From Trichopria drosophilae (lineage: Eukaryota > Arthropoda > Insecta > Hymenoptera > Diapriidae), in the NCBI GenBank assembly GCA_030407085.1, contig CM059584.1, forward strand, positions 133,786,001 to 133,850,000: a stretch of DNA of 64,000 bases, read 5' to 3'. Below are positions 41,801 to 53,800 of this stretch, in pieces; position 1 is the first letter of the stretch, and each line of letters opens with the position of its first letter. Below the pieces are notes generated by a model that was not told the origin of the DNA, did no database searches, and saw nothing but the letters and a program-made list of their open reading frames with translations. The translations under genes and the position numbers were made by a program.

Positions 41801-44800
41801 ATCACCCATATACCAAAGCTTAGCCAATTCATTATCTTTCAAATTTTTGGCCGGCTATATTGGATCCGTCATTTGAAATTAAAAAAAATGCCATGGCTGG
41901 AAAAATTCGTGACTGAATGGGTTAAGGTTAAGGGAGTAATAAAGTCCTGATTTGATAAGGTAATAATAAAAAATAGTAATAAAACTTTGGGCTCTATAAT
42001 TTCAATTCCAACTACTATAAACGATTTCGTATGGAATACTAAAGAACTTCAAGAAAATTCACCGAGATTTATCGGGAATAGACGTTTTTTCTTTATTTCC
42101 GAAAATTCTTAATCAATTGATGAGGAATTTCTTTGATATTTTACAGGAAGTGATGTATAATTGTTAGAATTCCAATTATGGGCCCGACTATTGAAATATG
42201 GCGTCAATAATTGGTTCGCAGTTAAAGTAGTTAGACTAAAAACCATCAGTTGAAAGTGTCGAAAATAATTTTACAAATTTCGAACGCTGTAAGGATAATT
42301 TTGAATGGTGTGTATGGTCTCCTATGAAAATAGACAATTTAATTGAGCAATTGATATCGAATATTCAGATAAAAGTAGTACTTTTTTTTATGTGATTCTG
42401 CTAATTGTAGATCATTTTGTTTCACATGGAAATTTTTGGTAAGTGTACGTAAAAATAATTGAAACAAAATAAACCAAAATTTTTCGAAATATCATAAAAG
42501 AATCTGAGAAAATGACACTACATTTATCAATGAATTCTAAAAACTTTTCAATCTTAGCATTTTTTTTAAAATGTACATTGTGAGTAAGAAATTTACATTT
42601 TTACTTAAAATTCGAATAATTTAACCATCTTTGTAGATAATTTCGATAGAATGCCAATATTTTAGTAGCTTGATAAACATTTAGACGAATAAATATTTCC
42701 CAACTCTTTGACATTTTTTTTCAATTTTGGCGCCATATTGAAATTGTTACGTCTGAAACTCTGTTGTGTCCTCAGAAGAGCGACCTTGAAATTAGTAGGA
42801 CATGTGCCGTTCAATTTTTTTCAACCTCGATTTCGCTACTGAATACTTCATTGAAATTGAAACGAACATAAATGTCTTTTGGGCGTTTATGGCTTAGAAT
42901 TTCTAACGAGGTTCTAAAGTGGTCTATCAATAAAGTAGGAATTTACACTATAAAGCGTAAATAGAGAAAGATTTATTTAAGTTTTAAAAATTCGGGCTCA
43001 GTGAAGGTAATTTTAATTACTGTTTATAATTCCCTATAAAAATTTGTCGGAAATATGTCATTTTTACTAAAAATAAAAAAATTTGCAAAAAGTATTTTAA
43101 AAAATAATAAACAAATATGGTAACAAATAGTAAAAATAATGGCGAACAATGTAAAAAAAGTTATAAAAAAATTGTGGAAAACTGAAAATGGTAAAGACGG
43201 TTAAAAACTAGTACAAAATGATTAAAAACTGGTATAAAAATTGTAAACAAATTGTAAGAAAAAATTAAAAAATAAATCATACAAAAATTGCGAAAATGGT
43301 AGAGACAATTAAATGCGGGTAAAATACGGTTCCAACGGTAATAGCGGTCAAAAATACGGTACAAAATGATGAAAAAGTGGTTAAAAAGTATGGTACAAAG
43401 TGGTTGAAAACGGCCAAAGATGTGGTATAAAATGGTAAAAAAATGGTTAAAAAATATGGTACAAAATGGTTAAAAAATTGTTAAAAGTGTTAACAAATGT
43501 GGTACAAAATTAATCAAAACACAAGATGGTACAAAAATGGTAACAAATATTAAGAAAATGGCGAACAATCAAAAAAATGGATAAAAAAGAATGAATGAAC
43601 AATTAACAACAAAAATTGTGAGAAATTGTAAAAATGGTAAAGATAAATTATAAAACGAAAAAAAAAGTAAAAAATAGTTAGAACCCGGTAACAATTATAG
43701 CAAAAATGCTAAAAAACGGTACAAAAAATTGTAAACAAATTTATAAAAAAAAAACTGATAAAGATATGATACAAAAATTGAGAAAATGATAAAACCGGTT
43801 AAATACGGGCAAAAAGCGGCAGATAGGGAAAAAGGTACAGAATGGTTAAAATTGGGAAACATAATAGGGAAAAATGGTAAAAAATATGATAAAAAATGGT
43901 AGGAAAAAGTAAAAAAATGGCAAACAAATTAGAAAAATGGTAAAAGAAATTATACAAAAATTGTGAAAATGGTAGAGATGGTTAAAAAAAACGGCAAAAA
44001 GGTATAAATGTTTAAAAATTGGTAGAATGGTAAAAATTGGTACAAAATATTGTAAACAGATTGTTAAAAAAACTATAAAAGAAATTATACGACAATTGTG
44101 AAAATGAAAAAAAAAAAACGGTTAAATGGGGTACAAAGCGGCAGAAATGGGAAAAGGATACAAAATAGTAAAAAAATGATAAACAAATTGGAAAAATAAT
44201 AGAAAAAGAAATTACAAAAAATTGTGAAAATGGTAAAAATGGTGAAAACTGTTAAAAAATATGGTAGAAAATTTGGTAGAAAATGCGTAGAAAAAGGTAA
44301 AAAATGGTAAAATCGTTAAAAAAAACGGTAAAAACAGTAAAAACAGTAAAAAACGGTGAACAAAATGCAAAAAAATTGTAAAAGGAATTCCTAATAACAA
44401 TTATGCAAGGGTTTTGAATTTTGCAATTATCTTCGATTTCAGCGGCCCCAAAAAGGGCAGAAAAAATTCTTTTCATAATTTTGACTTCGAATTCGTAATC
44501 AGCGACCCTTAATACAATAAGGTAAATTTTTTAATGTATATTTCCTTTAAAAAAAGTGATTTTTAATGATTAAAAAAGCTTTTGTCTCAAATTAATGGGT
44601 TACAAGAATAATTTAGTTTTCTAAAATGCATTAATGAAAATATTTCTTATTTGGTACGATGGCAAAAATGCTTGAATTATAATAATTTGTTGATTTTACA
44701 AGGGGACCCTCTAAAGTGCGTCCCTCGTATTCGATTCAAACTTTGAACATCGAAAGGTCATTATAATTGTACAAGATGCGATAAATCACAACAAAAATGA

Positions 44801-47800
44801 AACTTTTTGGTGTCGTTCAATTTGAATATGATGTTTAAGGGGAGGCACCACCTTCAAAATCAACTCTATGAAATACACCTTTAGAAAATTTGAAACTATT
44901 GTTTCTTTTGTCATTTTTGACGAGGAATTCAGTGGTGCTAGAATAAAAAGCGTAAGAAATTTTTTTGACCCATAAATTCTAACTTAATTTAAAAATTCAA
45001 AAAAATTAGGGTGAACATAAAAACATGTTTTCTACAACCTCTCGTATGGATTTTAAAAAATTCCGATTTTTTCAAAAATAAATTTTTTGTAGAGAACAAC
45101 ACAATTTTCTTAAGCGTAAAAAAAAAGTTTTACATTTTTTATTCTAACACCACTAAATTCCACGTTAAAAATTACTCTAGAAATAATTTTGTTGACCTCT
45201 AAATTTTAGCGCGAAAAAAATTTGTTTTTTCGAAAAAATGCTTCTACATTTTTTTTAATTAATGTAAAAATTCAAGAAAATTAGGGTGAACATGGAAACA
45301 CATTTTCTACAGCCTCTCGTATGGATTTTAAAAAATTCCGATTTTTTCGAAAAAGAAAATTTTTTTTGGGTCAAACAAATTTTTTACAATTTTTATTCTA
45401 GCACCACTGAATTCCACGTCAAAAATTACTAAAGAGATAATTTTTTCAAATTTTTTAAAGCTGTATGTCATACAGCTGATTTAAATGTGGTGCCTCCCCT
45501 TAATGTCTTAAAAATGTTAAATGGCAGATCCAACATAGGCGACTACATTTTGAAAATGGCTCTGGCCTATGATCAGTTTCCTTCATAATAGCTAGCATAG
45601 AGCTAAACTCACAAATAAACCCTATATTCGGTCGATTTTTAAAATACCTTCGTCGATAATAAAATACGATGAATTTGTATTTAAGAAACATTTGATATCT
45701 TGTGATTTTTGGAACCACATGGTCCATTTTCATAATTTATGCCGGGTTTTCGATGTTCCAAGTTTACAACGAATCTGAGCGTTACATCTGAGAGGATTCC
45801 CTTGTTAGTTCGAATGTATTTGCTATCATTTAATATCCATTGGGAATTTACAGGCCAAAGTGCAATCACCAACGTCCGGTGGGCCGAGCACGAATCCATT
45901 TCTCAGTTCGCCAACGAACAACGCCATCCAACAACCAATTGTTGATCTATTTAGTGGGGGAGCTAACATGGATGGACAGGTAATACCATACGTCTATATT
46001 CATTTCATTGGAAATCGTTATTACTCTACAAGTTTTAAAAAATCCGTCGTCCAACTTCTGGTGTACATTTGTGGTCCAGAATAGTGTATTCTTCTTAAAA
46101 TAGCATTCAATTACACCTTTCTTAATTAAATAATATTAGCATTCTAATGAAAGTAACAATAAAGTTACAACGGTTGATGCAAAATATTCAAAATGGCGAG
46201 TGTTTTTTGCGCCAACCAAATTTTTGTACAATCCGAACTTTATTGTTGTCTTTGTAGATTAAACATTCTTCTTTGCTAATTTGATTTCATATTGCAGGCG
46301 CAAAAAGCATCGGACGATCTGCTACAACTGGCAGGAAATCCATTCGCTGACATGTTCGGTGGGCCGCAACCCGCCGCCACGCAGCCCGCACCGGTACAAA
46401 ATAATATGTGGATGACTAATGGTAATGGTAAATAGACTTTTGGCAACTTTTGGTTTGTTCCATCCTTTTATTTTCCGTGTCGCTCTGATACACGGTCATC
46501 ATCACGCTTCAGTTTCAAGCACCATTTTCGTTTTTTCCTTTTGTAGGTTTCACCGCACCACCACCGGCAAATAATAACTTTGTTACAGATAACAACTTTT
46601 CCTCATTTTTTGAAGCTCAGGATCAACAGACGAGTAAGTATTCCGATCCGACCCTGATCAAATTTTGAGGTACCTTACTTTTTACACCTTTTATATCGCA
46701 CCGATAATTTGTTGATCATTTCATTTCATTTTATTCACATACAGAGAAGTTTGTGCGTTTTCATTTTCTCATTGTTCAAAAGCTATTAAGTTTTGAGATA
46801 GGGACTTGTATTTATTTTCACGTACTATCGATACACGCAATCATATTCAAATATCAAGTTTCATCACTGCAGTTGTCAGCAGAAGCTTTTTTGTGAGTTT
46901 TAAAAGCAATATTGCTTCCAATTGATTAGAATATATTAACAAAAACCAATTTTAGTGGTTGTTTTTTCCAAACGTATAAGTTCACGAAAAAGCATTTGCT
47001 ATTACTCACGTCGCCATTACATAATACGTTAGAATAGATAAAAATTCGCTCATGTCACGAGCATTTAACACTCTTGCACCTTGTCTATTGCCTACGTACA
47101 CTCGGACAAACGTTTGGCGCACAACTAAGGCCTACTGATAGCATAACTGTAAATATAACAATGTTGACATAGATGGGAACGGCCAGCCTTAACAATAACG
47201 CAAGATACTAACTTAACCTAACCTTGCATTCTGAGCCATTGCGAGCTCGTGTAACGGCTTAAAGATACGACTAATTATGCGCCTTGATTACTTTCTGCGC
47301 AAGCTGCTGTCCCAGGAACAGCCGGATCTTTACCCAATCCTTTCATGCCTGAGTTCCCATCCTCCGGGTCCCGCGAACAAACGAGCGGTGCAGAGGCCCT
47401 TGGCATGTTCGAATCGAGCGGAGCTCCTGCGGTAACGAGCAGCGGCGAAGCTCAAAACCAAGGTGGAGACCTTTTCAGTGCTGGCGGTCAGGCAGACCTA
47501 TTTGGGAGCGACTCAGCAATGCTCGGCGCCGTCGCGACGGACGGTACCGACGGAGACGCCGCCCTCGGGAGCTGTCCCTCGGCGGCGCCCGCGTCCGACC
47601 TAAATCTCTTCTCCGTCGGCGGCGCCAAGGCCACTGCCATGCCGCCCCCCAGGCCGCCGCCTCCCGTGGCAGCAGCAAATGGTGTACCATGTGAAATGTC
47701 TCCGGCAGTTGCTGCTGGCGGAGCGTCACCTGGTAGGCCACCAACGGCGCCGACAACGGCGCCTCCCACGAGCAAAAGCGCCTTCGACTACCTGAACGAC

Positions 47801-50800
47801 AGCATACGCATGGCACTGAGCGGGTCTCCATCGCGTCCGGCCCCAGTCGCACAGCAACAGCAGGGGGTTGGCACTGCCCCCGTTACGACGGCGGCACCCG
47901 GACAGCCGCCCCAACCGCCCCTCGTTACCCAGCAGCCGTTCGCCATGTTCGACGCGGCTCCTGGACAGCCGATGACAGCCGGCGTCCCCGGCGGTATCGG
48001 AGGACCCATGGCTGGATACGGAGCACCTTCCCAAGTCCCGCAAATCCCGGTCGGATATGGCTCCCCGGCTAAACAACCGATGTCAGGTGATGGGATTCTC
48101 CAAGAAGAAGAGTTTCTTTGTCGTAGCATGCATTCTTTTCTATTGTTTACCATCGTTTTTTTTTGCTCGATGTTTTGCTGTAGTTGAAGATCGTCCACGA
48201 TGAGTGCTATAGAAATGTTCTCCATACCATTTTTCACGCGTCCCGTACTGTAACGAATAAACTGTTTCTTGCCATGAAACTATTTCCATGACTGGTACGA
48301 AGAACCGGACATCTCAAACTCGGTTTTGGGACCGGTTCGCTTTAAAAGTTTGCGAAGAAAAACGGGCCATTTCGAGGTGTGCGATGAAGAACCAGACATT
48401 TAAAAAGTTACGATATTAGAAATGACTATAAAATCTTAAAACGTTCAGTTTTTCGTCTCATTTTAATTTTAATTTCGTCTCATTTTAGATTTAAGGAGCA
48501 CTACACTCTAAAATTATTGGACTCCAGACTTCAGTCCATAGGAGTAGAAAATGGGGTAGGCCGGGTTCGACTACATTTGAGTACAGTGGTCCTCCCCTTA
48601 TTTTAACTGCGTCCTTTATTTTAACTTTTTTCGTCCCTTATGTTAACTTCTTCCCCTCATGAGTTCTCCCACCATTCGCCATTTGAAAGTGTTCAAAAGA
48701 GTGCGGACTGCTGTTTGCGCTTGCGCATGTAGGTGAAGAAGGACGCCACTATATTTCCTTTCTCTGTTTTTATTCTCTCATACAGCCAGTGGTGAGGATG
48801 AAGTGAAGCGGTAAAATAAGGGAAGAAGCCGTTTCCTTAACCGAAAAGTTAAAATAAGGGGAGGGCCACTATACTTTGGAGTCAAAATGTAATTTAATGG
48901 CGTCAATAAATACGGAAAAAGAGAAAGGCGACTGAATGTCGTATAGACAGGACTAGTTACTACGCGGCCGGCTTTTTTATTTCAACACGCCATAACATAG
49001 TCAATTTTGAAGGTTTTGAAACGAATAAAAAAAGAAATTGTTCGTTAGAGATTTTTGCATCTAATGGTGAAATAATAAATTCTCTATCTCGATAGACAAT
49101 GAAGTTATTAATTTTTGTCTACGCAACTGCAAAATATACCTTCTGGCTCTTGGTTTATCGAGCAAATTTCGAGTATCCAAAAACTGTCACCCAGAAAGTT
49201 GTTCCTAAAGATATGAACAAATTTTCTAGAAAGTTTTATTTATCTTCATTGGTCTGATAGTCAAAAAGTAACGAATGTTTAAAGTTGGTGGCAGCCGATG
49301 ACCAACGCGTCATGTGCTTCGAGGCCCTGAAAAACTTATTGAGAAATATAATTTGTTCATTCTCCATTAGATGCAAGAAACTCTAAGGAACAATTTCTTT
49401 TTTTATTCGTTTCAAAATTCTCAGAACTGCATAAGTTGTAGCGAGTCGAAATAAAACATGTTTGTTGGCCGGCCACGTAGTAACCAGTTTTAGTATACAA
49501 CTACACCGGTGAAGGGATTCAAACCTAGCATGAAATACCCCAAAGGAGCAAATGTCACTCCAAGAGAGTAAAATTGAACCCTACAGGAGTGAAATTTAAC
49601 GATTACTCTCTCTTGGACTCCGCAATTGAGTCCAATAATTTTTGAGTGTACCAGCAGGTTTTAGACATTTAAAAAAAAACTACTAGATGGAATGATTACG
49701 GTTTCTTAGACTCCTCCGTTACGAACCAAACATCAGGTCGATAAAATTCGAGGGATTCGCATTCTTAAAATGACTTTTTCTTCCTTCTATAGGTTCCAAG
49801 AACATTTTCAGCAAAATTCATGCAATGAACTGCTTTTGTTGGAAAGTTATAACGATTGTTTATAAGAACATAACGAATGTGCCAATTTTAACGGCCTTTT
49901 TTTAAACAATCAAGGGCGTTCATTTTTAAAAAATGATTTTTTATCACTTCTAAAGACTTTAAGAATATTTTCTATAAAATTGAGAAAATGAACACCCTTA
50001 ATTGTTTAAAAAATGACCGGTAAATTCGTCAGATTCCTTATATAAACAATCATTATATCTTTGCAACAAACGGTGTTCATGTTCTGAATTTTGCAGAAAA
50101 TATTGTGGAAGCCTTTAGAAGTGACATAAAAGCATTTTTTTTAAATTAACACCCTTAATTGTTTGTAAAAATACCGTTAAGTTCGTCAGATACTTTATAC
50201 TGTTATGAATGATCGTTATAACTTTGCAACAAAAGCAGTTCATTTCATGAATTTTACTGAAAATGTTTTTGAAACCTATAGAAGGAAGACAAAGTCATTT
50301 TCAGAATGCGAATCACTCGAATTGTTTATAAAAACGGTCGAGAACTTCAGCATCATTTGCTCCAGAATTTTTTGTGTGGCGGATTGGAAATCTCAGTTCA
50401 TATTCTGAAAATTCGAAACCGTAGATTCAAGGTGGACGACCAAAGGATAAACGTTACTTGATGAAGCTAATATTAATCTAAAATTTGAAAAGAATTGTAC
50501 GAACCCAAAAATCACGACTGTACGTACAGTTCGTAATTACTTGCCTAGTATGTAACCTTTTGAGCAACGGACATTTTTTTTGTTTCGTTATCTTTCTAAT
50601 ATGATTACAAACTGAAATAAATGTCAAATATGTCTTATCTGATTAAAAATGTATTGTTAATAACAAATAAAGAAAAACTGGAATTATTTTCATAAAAATT
50701 TGCCATTAAAATTCCAGATCATTTATCTTGTGGTACCGTATTCTTATTATTCGTTCAAAACTTCTTGTGGCACTCATCGTAGATGAACAATAGAGTAGTA

Positions 50801-53800
50801 GAAAATAACGATGAAAAAGAATTGTTTACGAAAATATCAAATAAATTCTTCGATAAAATTTAAGTATTGCATTCGATTCCAATTAAACAGACCTACAAAA
50901 AAACTAAAGTCCGGATTTGGAGGTTAGACTATATCTATAATACGTTTTTTTTGGGTCGCTGAATCCGAATCTGAAGTTCATTTAACTCTATCACGTCAAG
51001 TTTTTGACACAACCTAAAAAGAACTGAAAAATCCTATAATTAGACCTTAAAATAATAAAATAAAGAATAATAATTTGCGGTTGGAAGTCCCTGCTACATT
51101 ATCGTGATGTTTTTGGGGATACTGAAATCATATCTCAAGTCCACTCAGCCGCATCACGTTACGTTCTTGACATAACCTCAAAAAGCAATTTAAAAATTCG
51201 TCCAAATATATGAAAGTAAAGTGGTTTACTGGACAGTCCTGGACAATACTGGATAGTTCTCCACAATATGGGACTTTACTGAAATTACTGGAATATACTG
51301 AACAATACTGAACAATACTGAACAATTCTGAAGAACACCGAACAATTCTAAGAATCTATTTCACTTGTGAATATATCAGAAAAGAAAGTTTTATAGAATT
51401 ATATTTATTAATTAAACGACTTAAGTATCAAGCATGATTTTCTATAATCGGATTGGATCTGAATATGGGAAGGAGACTTTAATAATTATTAAGTAATGGG
51501 AAATGAATAATAAAAAAACTAGCGGCATCGATTATGAGGAGGATTTTCCTACTCAGGTGTAAATCTAATAACTACATTCCGAAACATATTTATTTTAATT
51601 TTTTTACGCACCAGACTGAATTTTATTCACCTGTTTACAACAAACACCATCAGGACTTAATCAACAAATTCAAACTAAATCTTATGAATTTAGAAATACG
51701 AGATGTCATTAACTATATACTATTTGTGAGAGCAAAAAAAAATCACATCTTTGGAGATTTATTACAAGAAAACTACCACACTACATTATGAACAATACTG
51801 AACTATACTGGACACTATCATGAAATGAAGATTGGTTAAATTTTAAAATAAACTTATAATTCTGAATTTTATTCCCCGTAACCTTAAATGGCATTTTTAC
51901 GCCTAATGTATTTATACAGGAATTTTGCTGAAAAAAGAGAACGTATTCTACACGTAATTCAGTATGGCAAAATACTTAAAGATACATAAAAAAAAGTCTT
52001 GACATCATAACATTTTCGACCGATTTCACCAAAAACCAACAATTTTGAGAAAAAAAAATCTTAAATTAAATATATTTGTGGTACTGCTCAGTTTTAAACG
52101 TTCTGGTACATTGCAACAAAAATAAACACGTTTAACAATAACACATTTCGGTATTGAATATATTCTAACAGATTTGAATAAAATTTAATAGTTTAACAAA
52201 AATAAATGCAAACAATTTTATATTTAAAGATATTTATCTTTCTATAAAGATACTTTACAGAATATTTCAAAAATATTTGCCATACTAATTCTCTATTTAA
52301 ACAAATATTTGTATAAATAAAACCTTTTGAAAATGATAGAAAACTTTCATACATTTTTTTAAATCTTCAAAAATCTTTGAAATTGCATAAAAAGGCTAAA
52401 AATCGTAGAAAAATTTTTAAAATGTTGAAAACAGCACAAAACTCCCAAATTTTGAGAATATTAGTTTGTTTAAATGATTATTTTACCATTTCTATTTTAA
52501 GTAGTTGATTTTTGAGAAATTTATGGCAATTTTTTGTTATTGTCAACATTTGTAAGAATGTTAACAATACTTTGAATATACCGTCCAAAATCGCCTAAAT
52601 TCTAAAATTTATCAACATTTATAATTATTGTGTAACATATTACCGCAGAACTTGACATTTTATAACAAATTTTGACAAAGTACCCCCAACAAATTTTCTA
52701 CTATTATTTTGAATTAAACGCGAAAAAATCCGCAGGGACATGAGTTTTTTTCTGGATTTCTATAGATAATATGTTTTAGAATATACTACTCGTTGTTGAT
52801 TGAAAAAATAAAGAATTTATTGAAAATGTGTAGCTGTTTTTAAAACATTTTTATCCGTATTGTTTATTTTTAATAGATATCATTAAAATATTGGTCAGGG
52901 AAAAATCTGGGAAAAGTCAGGGAATTTTTTTCCGAGAAAAAAGCGGCCACCATGTAATAAGCAAATACACGTATTTCTACTGAGCACACGGCAGTCGCCA
53001 TCTTGAAATTGGATTTTATGGGATATTACGGCTTCCGTAAATCAAAATAGGTCATACGAAATTGGTAATAACTTATTTGTACTACAAAGAAAACCTAGCA
53101 GATCCGAAATAATAGCATTTTCTTCGATTTCAAAAATTGTCAACGTTCAGGCGCCATTTTGAAACGAACAAAAAATAAATAAATAAAAATATGTGAATGT
53201 TTCATTTTAAACTAAAACAATCGGAAACACGTTTCAGACTGGTTAGAGGGTGATCTGAAACCAGTATCATGGTTAACAATGCATTTTAAAAATAAATTGC
53301 AGCTAAAAAAGCGTTTTTTTCCGGTATTTTCGTACAAAAATGTGTCAAACGTCATTTTTCTAACATTTCAGTAGCACCAATCGAAAGAGCGACCTAAAAA
53401 TTAGTCGGATATAGATATCCATTTTTTTAAAATGTTTATTTTCTACATAGACGTTATGGAGTTGAATGTGCTTCAAATTCGGTTTTAGCGACCTCAAAAA
53501 TATAAAGAATACATGATATTACTTCCAGAGGAGTATTTTTCTTTTATTTCAATATTTTGGGGTCGATTTGTAGATTTTTTGAGGTTATATATTCAAAATT
53601 CGACGTGAGGGGGTTAATAACTTCGGAGTCGGGTTCAATGGCCCGAAGAACTAAAAAGAAACGTGGCTTTCAGGCTAGAATTTTCCATTATTTTAACATT
53701 TCGAGTGGATTTTTAGGATATTTTCGAGGTTATGTCAAAAGACTGACGTTCCCAGATCGAATAGACTTCGAATTCAATTTCAGCAGCCTCAAAAACATAA

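Larger units (their letters stand above)
48504..49648. mobile_element. TA-flanked element carrying two nested inserts
   Basis: TA-CACTCTAAAATTATTGGACTC and GAGTCCAATAATTTTTGAGTG-TA are matching ends. The element is interrupted by the MITE at 48583-48871 and the foldback at 48946-49490. The remaining host-element sequence is short and non-coding. Confidence 0.75.

Noticed and set aside
43161..44476. Phe/Leu-rich complement open frames suggesting membrane proteins
   Set aside because: They are produced by the purine-rich minisatellite on the + strand; no start context, no family.
47345..48187. 280-codon open frame as a stand-alone gene
   Set aside because: It is lap exon 12 read from an internal Met through the donor. 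The upstream phase and the continuation to exon 13 fit the AP180 family.
47475..48237. Four complement open frames of 95-149 codons opposite lap exon 12
   Set aside because: They are shadows of the GC-rich, Pro/Ala-rich exon on the + strand. Their composition (Arg/Gly/Pro-rich) follows from the complement of that exon and no family features are present.
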